From positions 952,896 through 989,368 of the forward strand of contig NZ_GL622296.1 in the NCBI RefSeq assembly GCF_000185385.1: a stretch of 36,473 nt of DNA, given 5' to 3'. Shown here piece after piece: positions 22,078 to 30,762 of this stretch. The notes below the pieces were generated by a model. It saw nothing but the letters and a program-made list of their open reading frames with translations, was not told where the DNA came from and did no database searches. Within the stretch, counting starts at the first letter, position 1, and the number at the start of each line of letters is the position of its first letter. Position numbers and translations under genes: made by a program. The stretch comes from Lachnoanaerobaculum saburreum DSM 3986 (GTDB lineage Bacteria > Bacillota > Clostridia > Lachnospirales > Lachnospiraceae).

Positions 22078-25061
22078 TGGGCGACATAATGACACCGATT
22101 CCTTTTGACAGGATAATGGACAGACTTTTTGATGAGATGGCAAAAGAGGGCTCATGCTTTGGAGTAAAGAAAGCATATAAGGCTGATAAGAATAAGTTTT
22201 ACACAATTTTCGGAAGAAAGTTGGAGACACAGATAGGTCCTGCGGCAGGTCCTCATACACAGCTTGCGCAAAATATTATCGCAGGATATTATGCAGGTGC
22301 AAGATTTTTTGAGCTTAAGACAGTTCAGAAGATGGACGGTAGAGAGCTTGCGGCATGTGTTGCAAAACCATGTATTACAGCCGAGGATGAGTGCTACAAC
22401 TGTGAGTGGTCAACAGAGCTTACAGTTCAGGAAGCTTTTGATGAGTATATCAAAGGATGGTTTGCGCTGAAGGTTATCTCAAAAGAGTGGGATCTTGGCT
22501 GCAGTGACGGTTTCCAGTTCAATATCTCCGTAGGATATGACCTTGAAGGTATCAAACTTCCTAAGGTGGACAATTTTATCAACGGAATGATGGATGCATC
22601 AGAAACACCTATATATAAAGAGTGTAAAGAATATCTTGAGAAAAACCTCGGTAAGTTTAAGAAGTTTACAAAGGCGGACCTTGATGCAATCACTCCTGAT
22701 ATAGTAAATTCGGTAACGGTATCCACATTGCATGGATGTCCTCCACAGGAGATTGAGGCCATTGCATCATATCTTATTACAGAGAAGAACTTGAATACAT
22801 TTGTAAAATGTAACCCTACACTTCTTGGATATGAAGTGGCAAGAGAGATGCTTGACAGCATGGGATATGACTACATTGCGTTTACAGATCTTCACTTTAA
22901 AGAGGATTTACAGTATTCAGATGCGGTTCCGATGCTTGAGAGACTTATGGCACTTGCTTCTTCAAAGAACCTTGAGTTCGGTGTAAAGATCACAAATACA
23001 TTCCCTGTTGATGTAAAGAATAATGAGCTTCCGTCACAGGAAATGTATATGTCAGGAAAGTCACTTTATCCGCTTTCAATGTTGGTTGCAAGAAATCTTT
23101 CAAGAAGCTTTAACGGCAAACTTAGAATTGCATACTCAGGCGGTTGTGATTACTTCAATATCGATAAGGTTATTGACAGCGGAATATGGCCTGTAACAGT
23201 GGCAACCACCATCTTAAAACCGGGCGGATATCAGAGATTTGATCAGATGGCTAAGAAACTTGAAAAGCCTGAGATTAAGCCTTGGTCAGGAATAAATGTA
23301 GAGGGCCTTGAGAAGCTTGTAGAAGATGTCAGAACCGATAAGCACCATGTTAAACCTGTAAAGCCGCTTCCGAACAGAAAATGTGATAAGAAGGTACCAT
23401 ACCTTGATTGCTATATGGCACCATGTGTAAACAGATGTCCAATCAATCAGGATATTACAGCTTACGGAATACTTGTTAATGAAGGAAGGTATGAGGATGC
23501 ACTCAATGTAATCCTTGAAAAGAATCCGCTTCCGTTTATGACAGGTCATATCTGTACACATACTTGTCAAAGTGCCTGTACAAGGAATCACTATGAGACA
23601 GATGTACAGATTAGAAGAAACAAGCTTATTGCCGCACAGAACGCATTTGAAAATGTTGTACCTACACTAAAGAGTGCCGATAAGAAGAACTTAAAGGTCG
23701 CTGTAGTAGGTGGAGGTCCTGCAGGTATCGCAGCCGCATTCTTCCTTGCAAGAGAAGGTGTGGATGTTACTGTATTTGATGAGAGAGATACCATGGGCGG
23801 TGTTGTTGCAAACATTATCCCGGGATTTAGAATTCCTGCAGACGATATCAAAAGAGATGTGGAACTTGCCAAGGCTTACGGAGCAAAGTTTGTTACAAAC
23901 AAGAGAATTGACGATATCAAAGCACTTATGGCTGAGGGCTATGACAAGGTTATACTTGCAATAGGCGCACATAAGGAACTTCCGCTTGAGCTTAGTGAAG
24001 GAAAAGCAATCAATGCACTTCACTTCTTGGAGGATTTTAAGAAGACTGAAGGAAAGATGGATCTTGGCGAGAATGTTATCGTTGTAGGTGGCGGTAATAC
24101 CGCTATGGACGTAGCAAGAGCGGCTAAGAGAGTTCCGGGTGTGAAGAATGTATATCTGGCATACAGAAGAAATGCCAAGTATATGCCTGCTGATGAAGAA
24201 GAACTTAATGAGGCGGTTGAGGACGGTGTAGAGTTTGTTACTCTTGTTTCACCGAAGACATTAAAGGACGGCAAACTTGTATGTGCCAAGAATGTACTTG
24301 GTGAGCCTGATGAGAGCGGTAGAAGAGGAGTTAAGGAGACAGATGAACTTGTTGAACTTCCATGTGATACACTTATCGCATCTATTGGTGAAAGTGTAAG
24401 AGGCGACTTCTACACAAAAAATGGTATCAATATAGACAGAAAGAATCTTCCTGTACTTGACCCCGTTACTCTTGAGACAAATGTTAAGGGAGTATATGCC
24501 GCAGGTGACGGTGCAAAGGGTGCATCTGTTATAGTTAAGGCTATTGCGGACAGTAAGAAGGTTTGTGAGGCTATTGTAAATCACGCTATAGGAGAACTTA
24601 AGATTTCCGATACTACCGATAAGAAAGTCTACGGTTACAGAGGAACTTTAGAGGAGCCGATAGAGAAAAAGTCTGATAACAGATGTCTGGCTTGTGACTA
24701 TATATGTGAGAATTGTACAGAGGTTTGTCCAAACAGAGCTAATGTATATGTGAATGTAAAGGGTAGCCATCAGATAGTTCATGTGGATTATATGTGCAAT
24801 GAATGCGGTAACTGTGAGACATTCTGTCCATATGCCTCAGCACCGTATAAGGATAAGCTTACATTATTTGCAAATGAAGCGGATATGCTTGACTCTAAGA
24901 ATGACGGTTTTGTAATTACAAGAGGATGCAAAGATGTTAAGGTAAGAATAGACGGTCAAGAACTTGTATATAGAATTGGTGAGTCAAATGATAAGTTAAA
25001 CTACAGATATGCTGAACTTATCGATACAATCTATAACGAGTATGAGTATTTGCTTCTGTAA
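22077..25061 (+). CDS. ygfK: YgfK, flavin/iron-sulfur oxidoreductase of the purine/urate gene set
   Basis: The protein has 994 aa and three parts. Residues 1-430 resemble a dihydroorotate dehydrogenase-like barrel ('IGPAAGPHTQLAQNIIAGYY', 'TVSTLHGCPPQEIEAIASYL'). Residues 440-850 resemble the small subunit of glutamate synthase. They carry cysteines for two [4Fe-4S] clusters ('CYMAPCVNRCPIN', 'HICTHTCQSACTR'), an FAD site ('VAVVGGGPAGIAAAFFLA') and an NAD(P)H site ('VIVVGGGNTAMDVARAAKR'). The C-terminus has ferredoxin-type motifs ('CLACDYICENCTEVCPN', 'CNECGNCETFCPYAS'). It was first annotated as a selenate reductase subunit, but gene context points to purine-ring chemistry. Translation is coupled to ssnA through the TAATG overlap; ATG 22089 is an alternative start. 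Confidence 0.9.
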   Translation: MGDIMTPIPFDRIMDRLFDEMAKEGSCFGVKKAYKADKNKFYTIFGRKLETQIGPAAGPHTQLAQNIIAGYYAGARFFELKTVQKMDGRELAACVAKPCITAEDECYNCEWSTELTVQEAFDEYIKGWFALKVISKEWDLGCSDGFQFNISVGYDLEGIKLPKVDNFINGMMDASETPIYKECKEYLEKNLGKFKKFTKADLDAITPDIVNSVTVSTLHGCPPQEIEAIASYLITEKNLNTFVKCNPTLLGYEVAREMLDSMGYDYIAFTDLHFKEDLQYSDAVPMLERLMALASSKNLEFGVKITNTFPVDVKNNELPSQEMYMSGKSLYPLSMLVARNLSRSFNGKLRIAYSGGCDYFNIDKVIDSGIWPVTVATTILKPGGYQRFDQMAKKLEKPEIKPWSGINVEGLEKLVEDVRTDKHHVKPVKPLPNRKCDKKVPYLDCYMAPCVNRCPINQDITAYGILVNEGRYEDALNVILEKNPLPFMTGHICTHTCQSACTRNHYETDVQIRRNKLIAAQNAFENVVPTLKSADKKNLKVAVVGGGPAGIAAAFFLAREGVDVTVFDERDTMGGVVANIIPGFRIPADDIKRDVELAKAYGAKFVTNKRIDDIKALMAEGYDKVILAIGAHKELPLELSEGKAINALHFLEDFKKTEGKMDLGENVIVVGGGNTAMDVARAAKRVPGVKNVYLAYRRNAKYMPADEEELNEAVEDGVEFVTLVSPKTLKDGKLVCAKNVLGEPDESGRRGVKETDELVELPCDTLIASIGESVRGDFYTKNGINIDRKNLPVLDPVTLETNVKGVYAAGDGAKGASVIVKAIADSKKVCEAIVNHAIGELKISDTTDKKVYGYRGTLEEPIEKKSDNRCLACDYICENCTEVCPNRANVYVNVKGSHQIVHVDYMCNECGNCETFCPYASAPYKDKLTLFANEADMLDSKNDGFVITRGCKDVKVRIDGQELVYRIGESNDKLNYRYAELIDTIYNEYEYLLL

Positions 25062-25090
25062 TATAATTGATTTTAATATGATATAGTTAG

Positions 25091-25116
25091 ATATGCCACC
25101 CTAAAAAGTGGCATAT
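25091..25116 (+). terminator. Hairpin between ygfK and the hydantoinase gene
   Basis: ATATGCCAC (25091-25099) pairs exactly with GTGGCATAT (25108-25116). TTACTTTT follows. It may be a weak terminator or an mRNA processing hairpin. The hydantoinase ribosome site (AAGGAG at 25125-25130) follows at once, so read-through is likely. Confidence 0.5.
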
Positions 25117-25135
25117 TTACTTTTAAGGAGAATAT

Positions 25136-26527
25136 ATGAAGAAAGTATTTATAAAAGGTGGAACTATTGTAAATTCAAAAGAAAGTTTTGCAGGAAATAT
25201 ACTTATTGAAGATGAAAAGATTGCAAAAGTGTCGGATCCGGATGAGTTTATAGAACTTGACAATGATACAAAGGTAGTGGATGCAAGCGGCAAACTTATC
25301 TTTCCGGGATTTATAGATGCACATACACATTTTGACCTTCATGTTGCAGGTACTGTGACCTGTGATGATTTTTATTCGGGTACAAAAGCCGCTATAAGCG
25401 GCGGAACCACCACCATCATTGATTTCGGCACACAGTACAAGGGTGAAACACTTAATGAAGGTATGGACAATTGGCTTAATAAGGCTAAGGACGGTGTATT
25501 CTGTGACTATGGTATACATATGTCCATCAGTGACTGGAATGAAGAGGCAAAACGTCAGTGCCGGGACATGATGGACAGAGGTGTGACCACCTTTAAGATT
25601 TACCTTACATATGATATTCTCTTAAAAGATAATGAGGCCTTTGAAGTGATTCAAAGGCTGAAGGAAGTGGGCGCTATCACAGGAGTTCACTGTGAAAATG
25701 CCGGACTTATATTTGCTCTTCAGCAGGAGTTTGTAGAAGCCGGCTTACAAAAGAAAGTTTCATCACATTATAAGACCAGACCTGCTGCGGCCGAGGCGGA
25801 GGCTATAGGCAGGATACTTCACTTAGCCGAGGTGGCAGACAGTGATATCATTGATGTACATCTTACTTGTAAGGAAGGTCTTGATGAGATAAGAGCTGCC
25901 AGAAAAAGAGGTCAGAAGGTATATGCCGAGACCTGTCCGCAGTATTTGACTATGACTGACAGCCTGTATGAACTTCCGGGATTTGAGGGAGCAAAGTATG
26001 TTATAGCACCTCCGCTTAGAAAGCAGTCCGATATTGATGAGCTTTGGAGAGCAATTGCAGATGGTGAGATACAGACAGTTTCAACAGACCACTGTGCATT
26101 TACTTTTGAGCAAAAAAAGCTTGGTAAAGATGATTTTAGAAAGATTCCCGGTGGAATGCCCGGAGTTGAAACCAGAGGTATTGTAATGTATTCAGAGGGA
26201 GTCACCAAGGGCAGAATAAGTGTAGAGAAGATGTGTGAAGTACTGTGTGAAAACCCGGCAAAACTCTATGGACTTTATGACAGAAAGGGCTTTATAGAGG
26301 AAGGTTTTGATGCGGATATCGTTATACTTAATCCAAACGGTGAGACTAAGATTACTGCCGCTACTCAGGTTTCAAAATGTGACTATGCTCCGCTTGAGGG
26401 CAAGGTTCTTAGCGGACATATTGAAAAGGTATTCTTAAGAGGCGGTGAAATAGTGGACAATGCCAAAATCAAAGATATCCCTGAGGGCAAGTTCTTAGAG
26501 AGAAAGCCGTATCGGAAGTTTTTATAA
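25136..26527 (+). CDS. hyuA: Dihydropyrimidinase/D-hydantoinase (HyuA-like)
   Basis: A 463-aa metal-dependent cyclic amidohydrolase. The binuclear metal site is complete: His63 and His65 in 'DAHTHFDLH', Lys154 (to be carboxylated) in 'TTFKIYLTYD', His184 in 'GVHCEN', His241 in 'DVHLTC' and Asp317 in 'STDHCAF'. Length agrees with the family. It would open a hydantoin or dihydropyrimidine-type ring. Together with SsnA and YgfK it matches three genes of the E. coli-type anaerobic urate/purine cluster, which argues for a purine breakdown intermediate as the substrate rather than pyrimidines. This is inferred from context. Confidence 0.87.
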   Translation: MKKVFIKGGTIVNSKESFAGNILIEDEKIAKVSDPDEFIELDNDTKVVDASGKLIFPGFIDAHTHFDLHVAGTVTCDDFYSGTKAAISGGTTTIIDFGTQYKGETLNEGMDNWLNKAKDGVFCDYGIHMSISDWNEEAKRQCRDMMDRGVTTFKIYLTYDILLKDNEAFEVIQRLKEVGAITGVHCENAGLIFALQQEFVEAGLQKKVSSHYKTRPAAAEAEAIGRILHLAEVADSDIIDVHLTCKEGLDEIRAARKRGQKVYAETCPQYLTMTDSLYELPGFEGAKYVIAPPLRKQSDIDELWRAIADGEIQTVSTDHCAFTFEQKKLGKDDFRKIPGGMPGVETRGIVMYSEGVTKGRISVEKMCEVLCENPAKLYGLYDRKGFIEEGFDADIVILNPNGETKITAATQVSKCDYAPLEGKVLSGHIEKVFLRGGEIVDNAKIKDIPEGKFLERKPYRKFL

Positions 26528-26594
26528 AATGAAATTAATTGAGGTGACTGTATTTTCATACTGAATTATAAAAATGCACCTGATTTAATACATT

Positions 26595-26643
26595 AAAAGT
26601 TCTATTTATTTATCGAAATATCGAATAAATGAATAGAACTTTT
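26595..26643 (+). terminator. Terminator after the hydantoinase gene
   Basis: AAAAGTTCTATT (26595-26606) and AATAGAACTTTT (26632-26643) are exact complements, and the inner AT-rich sequence extends the stem (TTATTTATCGA with TCGAATAAAT). The T-rich right arm provides the U-tract. It separates the purine genes from the molybdenum operon, although the 222-base gap also contains a TATAAT (26657-26662) that may start the next transcript. Confidence 0.7.
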
Positions 26644-26749
26644 ATGATTTATATAGTATAATGCTTAGATATAAGTGAATCAGAAATGTATAGTTACAGC
26701 TCAATTAATATATTAACTTTACATATAAACTTTAAAAAGAAGGGGAAAT

Positions 26750-27781
26750 ATGCAACTGATTGATACAAAAGATGCCGTAGGGCATATGCTCTGCCATGAT
26801 ATAACACAGATTATAAAAGGAGAAAAAAAGGGTCCTGTATTCAGAAAAGGTCATATAATACAGCCTGAGGATGTGGATGTACTGCTTTCGGTAGGCAAGG
26901 ACCATATATATATATGGGAAGTAAATGAAAATATGCTGCATGAAAATGATGCGGCATTGATGCTCTATGATATGTGTAAGAATGAATATCTTACAAGAGA
27001 CCCTGATATAAAAGAGGGCAAAGTGGAGTTGATTGCAGAATGTGACGGACTCTTAAAGATAGGTAAAGAAAGAATCGACAAGCTTAACTCACTTGGTGAG
27101 ATGATGATTGCAAGTATACATGACAACTTTCCGGTAAAGAAGGGGCAACATCTTGCAGGTATGAGAGTTATACCGCTTATCATAGAAAAAGAAAAGATGG
27201 CAAAGGCAAGGGAAGTTGTAGGAGATAAACCGCTTTTTAAGCTTTTGCCGTACAAACAAAAGAAAGTCGGAATAGTGACTACAGGCAGTGAAGTTTACTA
27301 TGGCAGAATCAAGGATAATTTTACACCGGTGGTTATTGATAAGGTAAAGGCTTTCGGTGCCGAGGTAATTGCACATGAGATAAGCAGTGATGATGTGGAG
27401 ATGGAAATTAATTGCATCAAAAAGGTTATAGATGCCGGAGCAAATATTGTACTTTGTACAGGCGGAATGAGTGTGGACCCTGATGATAAGACACCTTATG
27501 CAATAGGACAGAATGCAAGCAGAGTTATTACTTATGGCACACCTGTACTTCCGGGTGCTATGTTTATGCTTGCTTACGGCGGTGAGAATGAAAATATTAC
27601 ATTTATGGGGCTTCCGGGCTGCGTAATGTATGAAAAAAGAACAATATTTGATATAGTACTGCCAAGGATTATGGCAGGAGAAAAGCTTGAGAAGTCCGAT
27701 ATTGACAGATTAGGTGTGGGCGGATACTGTATGCATTGCCCGGTATGTATCTTCCCGAATTGTTCATTCGGAGTATCATAA
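26750..27781 (+). CDS. Molybdopterin-binding protein (MoeA/MogA-like) with cysteine-rich tail
   Basis: The protein has 343 aa. The central and C-terminal part is the molybdopterin-binding (MoCF) fold: 'VGIVTTGSEVYYGRI', 'NIVLCTGGMSVDPDDKTPYAI' and 'GLPGCVMYEKRTIFDIVLPR'. The N-terminal half is MoeA-like ('GHMLCHDITQIIKGEKKGPVFRKGH', which resembles the start of MoeA domain I). The last 20 residues contain a C-x2-C-x2-C-x4-C pattern ('CMHCPVCIFPNC') suited to a metal or iron-sulfur site. Relatives of this architecture accompany molybdenum hydroxylase maturation genes in anaerobes. The ribosome site is AAGGGG. It is the first gene of the cofactor operon. Confidence 0.8.
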   Translation: MQLIDTKDAVGHMLCHDITQIIKGEKKGPVFRKGHIIQPEDVDVLLSVGKDHIYIWEVNENMLHENDAALMLYDMCKNEYLTRDPDIKEGKVELIAECDGLLKIGKERIDKLNSLGEMMIASIHDNFPVKKGQHLAGMRVIPLIIEKEKMAKAREVVGDKPLFKLLPYKQKKVGIVTTGSEVYYGRIKDNFTPVVIDKVKAFGAEVIAHEISSDDVEMEINCIKKVIDAGANIVLCTGGMSVDPDDKTPYAIGQNASRVITYGTPVLPGAMFMLAYGGENENITFMGLPGCVMYEKRTIFDIVLPRIMAGEKLEKSDIDRLGVGGYCMHCPVCIFPNCSFGVS

Positions 27782-27800
27782 GTTTGGAGGGAGCAGGAAT

Positions 27801-28829
27801 ATGGACAAGGAATTATACAAGATAATAGATGAGTCAAAGAAAAAAGGTTTGAGAACATTTGTATTCACATCATTGGGTGATAAGGATTTCGGCAGCAAGG
27901 CTGTAGTAAGAGAAGGTGAACTTATTTGGATAAGCCCTGATACAAGTTTTTTTAAGGACAATTTTGATAAAATAAAAGATATGACAAAGCCCGGCATTAC
28001 AGAAATAGCCGGAAACAGAGTATATGTAGAGCATATATGTAATGTAAGCAAGATAGTAATTTGTGGTGCAGGTCATACAAGTATAGCAATGATTAAGATA
28101 GGTCAGATGCTTGGCTTTGAGATGATTGTTGTAGAGGACAGAGAAGAGTTTGCCGATAAGGCAAGAGAGGCGGGAGCGGACAGAGTTTACTGTGAAGATT
28201 TCTCACCCGCACTGAAAAAATTCAAGTCGGACTATGATACCTATTTTGTAGTGGTTACAAGAGGACATCAGTGGGATAAGGAATGTATCAGAGAGATTCT
28301 AAAGAAACCATATGCCTATGTCGGACTGATGGGTGCAAAAAGAAGAGTAGGCTTTGTACTGGATGCTATGAGAAGTGAAGGCTATGATGAGAAAAAAATA
28401 GAAGAGATTTATACTCCGATAGGACTTGATATAAAATCAGAGACTCCGACAGAAATTGCAATCTCTATCTTTGCCGAGATAATTTCCGTAAAGAATGCAA
28501 AGACTAAAAATGTAGGCTATGTAGAAGGAATGCTTGAAAAAATTGCAGAGAGCAATGAGAGAATGGTCATGGCCACTATAGTGGATAAGAAAGGTTCCGC
28601 ACCCAGGGGAGTGGGAGCAAAGGCATTGTTTTTAAGAGATGGCAGCTTTATAGGAACTGTAGGTGGCGGAAAAGCCGAGCATGATATCATGGTTAAGGTA
28701 GATGAAATACTGAAAAGTGATGAGAATATAAAACCATATTTATTGCATGTCAATCTTACAGACAGTGAGGCAAGTTTGGAAGGCATGGTCTGTGGAGGAA
28801 GAATAGAAGTACTGATAGAATCGGTTTAG
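27801..28829 (+). CDS. XdhC-family molybdenum hydroxylase maturation protein, permuted domain order
   Basis: The protein has 342 aa from ATG 27801, which has GGAGGGAG at 27785-27792; a longer frame from 27714 overlaps the previous gene. XdhC proteins help put sulfur (or selenium) and cofactor into molybdenum hydroxylases. The Rossmann domain is in the middle ('IVICGAGHTSIAMIKIGQML', 'VTRGHQWDKECIREIL', 'YVGLMGAKRR'). The XdhC/CoxI domain follows it at about residues 240-340 ('MVMATIVDKKGSAPRGVGAKAL', 'FIGTVGGGKAEHDI', 'MVCGGRIEVLIE'). In classical XdhC the order is the reverse. The first 80 residues look like a degenerate CoxI-type domain ('LRTFVFTSLGDKDFGSKAVV'). Confidence 0.82.
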   Translation: MDKELYKIIDESKKKGLRTFVFTSLGDKDFGSKAVVREGELIWISPDTSFFKDNFDKIKDMTKPGITEIAGNRVYVEHICNVSKIVICGAGHTSIAMIKIGQMLGFEMIVVEDREEFADKAREAGADRVYCEDFSPALKKFKSDYDTYFVVVTRGHQWDKECIREILKKPYAYVGLMGAKRRVGFVLDAMRSEGYDEKKIEEIYTPIGLDIKSETPTEIAISIFAEIISVKNAKTKNVGYVEGMLEKIAESNERMVMATIVDKKGSAPRGVGAKALFLRDGSFIGTVGGGKAEHDIMVKVDEILKSDENIKPYLLHVNLTDSEASLEGMVCGGRIEVLIESV

Positions 28830-28831
28830 AT

Positions 28832-29803
28832 ATGATAGACAGTTATAACAGAAAAATAGACTATATGCGGATCTCGGTTACAAACAGGTGCAATTTCAGA
28901 TGCACCTATTGTATGCCTGAGACAAAAAAAGTGGATGATACTCTAAGCCTTGATGAAATATATCAAGTTGCATTTGCTGCAAGTAAATGCGGTATAACCA
29001 AGTTTAAAATAACAGGTGGTGAACCTCTTGTAAGAGACGGAATAGTGGATTTTATAAGAAGGCTTCATGATATAGATTCTGTAAAAGATATCACTATGAC
29101 AACAAACGGCTTCTATCTATATAAGTATGCCAAGAGTTTAGCGGATGCCGGACTTTCAAGTGTGAACATAAGTCTGGATTCACTTAAAAAAGAGAGATTT
29201 ATAAAAATCACAGGAGTGGATGCACTTAGTGATGTGGTAAAAGGCATTAATGAGGCAAAAAGAGCCGGTTTGAGTACAAAGATAAATACCGTATTACAAA
29301 GGGGAGTAAATGAGGATGAACTCTTTGACATTATAGGGCTTGCCAAAGATAAAAAAATAAATGTAAGATTTATTGAAATGATGCCGATAGGGCATGGCAG
29401 GGAGTCCGTCGGAGTTGCCAATTTTGAAATATTGGAAAAAATCAAAGAAAGATACATTGTCAGTGAAGATAATAAAAGATATGGTAACGGACCTGCAAAG
29501 TATATAAAGCTTGAGGGTTTTGCAGGGTCAATAGGATTTATCGGTGCAATACATAATAAATTCTGTGAAGGATGTAACAGAATAAGGTTTACATCTAACG
29601 GAAAGTTGAAGCCATGCCTTTGTTATGCTTCAAATATTGATTTAAAGGATATTATAAAGGATACTACAATAGGATTTGACAAAAGAATACATTTACTTAG
29701 AGAAAGAATAAGTGAGTGTATAGATTCAAAGCCCAAGGCACATGCCTTTGAAGATTTATCCAAGGTGAGTGAAATTAAAGACATGGTAGAAATAGGTGGA
29801 TAA
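28832..29803 (+). CDS. moaA: GTP 3',8-cyclase MoaA
   Basis: A 323-aa radical SAM enzyme for the first step of molybdopterin synthesis. The SAM cluster is C20-x3-C24-x2-C27 ('TNRCNFRCTYCMPE'). The second, GTP-binding cluster is in 'FCEGCNRIRFTSNGKLKPCL'. The C-terminus ends in the Gly-Gly pair that reaches into the active site in MoaA. It starts two bases after the XdhC gene stop, which implies coupling. The partner MoaC is the last gene of the operon. Confidence 0.95.
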   Translation: MIDSYNRKIDYMRISVTNRCNFRCTYCMPETKKVDDTLSLDEIYQVAFAASKCGITKFKITGGEPLVRDGIVDFIRRLHDIDSVKDITMTTNGFYLYKYAKSLADAGLSSVNISLDSLKKERFIKITGVDALSDVVKGINEAKRAGLSTKINTVLQRGVNEDELFDIIGLAKDKKINVRFIEMMPIGHGRESVGVANFEILEKIKERYIVSEDNKRYGNGPAKYIKLEGFAGSIGFIGAIHNKFCEGCNRIRFTSNGKLKPCLCYASNIDLKDIIKDTTIGFDKRIHLLRERISECIDSKPKAHAFEDLSKVSEIKDMVEIGG

Positions 29804-29804
29804 G

Positions 29805-30734
29805 ATGGGAGTAAATGCTGAAGTTTTAGCAGTATGTATCAGCGAGAAAAAAGGAACAGAGAAAAAAGAAATAGATAAAGCCGTATTAAAGCCTGACTGG
29901 GGTATTGAAGGAGATGCACATGCCGGAAAATGGCATAGGCAGGTCAGCCTTTTGGCATTTGAAAAGATAGACGACTTTAGAAAAAAGGGCGCAGAGGTTA
30001 ACTTCGGTGCATTTGGAGAGAATATAATTGCAGGAGGTATTGACCTGAAAAGTTTGCCTGTGGGAACCGTCCTTGAAATAGGAGAGGCAATCTTAAGAGT
30101 TACACAGATAGGTAAGGAATGTCACAGCCACTGTAATATATATAAAAAAATGGGCGACTGCATTATGCCGAGAGAAGGTATCTTTGCAGAGGTTTTGAAG
30201 GGAGGCTACATACAAAAAGGAGATAAAATAAAAGTGACCGAAAAGGAAGCCGGACCGTACAGGGTAGGTATTATCACAGTTTCAGACAGGGCATCACAGG
30301 GAGTATATGAGGACAAATCAGGTCCTGTTATAAAAGAACTGGTGGAAGAAGCCGGAATGGAAGTGATTGACAGCCTCATTGTGCCGGATGAGAAAAGTGA
30401 AATAGTAAAAAAGCTGCTTCACTTTAGTGACCAAAGACAGGCAGACTTAATATTTACTACAGGCGGAACAGGTTTTTCAAAAAGAGATGTTACACCTGAG
30501 GCAACAAAGCAGGTGGTGGAAAGAGAAGTTCCGGGTATCGGTGAGGCACTTAGAAATTACTCACTGACTATTACACCTAAGGCTATGCTAAGTCGTCAGA
30601 CTGCCGGGATAAGAGGAAATACACTTATAATAAATTTGCCCGGAAGTCCGAAAGCATGTAAAGAGAATATTGAATATATAATGATGCCGTTAAAACATGG
30701 ACTTGGAATACTTAGCGGTAGAGAAAGTGATTGA
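29805..30734 (+). CDS. MOSC domain fused to MogA/MoaB molybdopterin adenylyltransferase
   Basis: The protein has 309 aa and two domains. Residues 1-145 are a MOSC domain ('WGIEGDAHAGKWHRQVSLLA', 'FGAFGENIIAGGIDL', 'QIGKECHSHCNIYKKMGDC'). Residues 150-309 are a MogA/MoaB domain ('RVGIITVSDRASQGVYEDKSGP', 'LIFTTGGTGFSKRDVTPEAT', 'IINLPGSPKACKENIEYI'). MOSC domains are related to Moco sulfurase C-termini, while MogA/MoaB adenylylates molybdopterin. The fusion would join two late steps of cofactor handling. ATG 29805 is preferred, with AGGTGG five bases upstream; a GTG at 29796 is an alternative. It starts directly at the end of moaA. Confidence 0.88.
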   Translation: MGVNAEVLAVCISEKKGTEKKEIDKAVLKPDWGIEGDAHAGKWHRQVSLLAFEKIDDFRKKGAEVNFGAFGENIIAGGIDLKSLPVGTVLEIGEAILRVTQIGKECHSHCNIYKKMGDCIMPREGIFAEVLKGGYIQKGDKIKVTEKEAGPYRVGIITVSDRASQGVYEDKSGPVIKELVEEAGMEVIDSLIVPDEKSEIVKKLLHFSDQRQADLIFTTGGTGFSKRDVTPEATKQVVEREVPGIGEALRNYSLTITPKAMLSRQTAGIRGNTLIINLPGSPKACKENIEYIMMPLKHGLGILSGRESD

Positions 30735-30762
30735 TAAAATATAAAAGTAAAGGGAGGCGGTT

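Noticed and set aside
23710-23964. Alternative-frame open stretch inside ygfK
   Set aside because: It lies in a well-conserved part of ygfK and has no start signal; codon bias of the real gene explains it.
26528-26749. Moco riboswitch before the molybdenum operon
   Set aside because: The region contains a plain AT-rich terminator hairpin and lacks the conserved multi-stem GC-containing core of that RNA as I know it.
27714-27800. N-terminal extension of the XdhC-like protein
   Set aside because: It overlaps the preceding coding region, while a strong ribosome site precedes ATG 27801.
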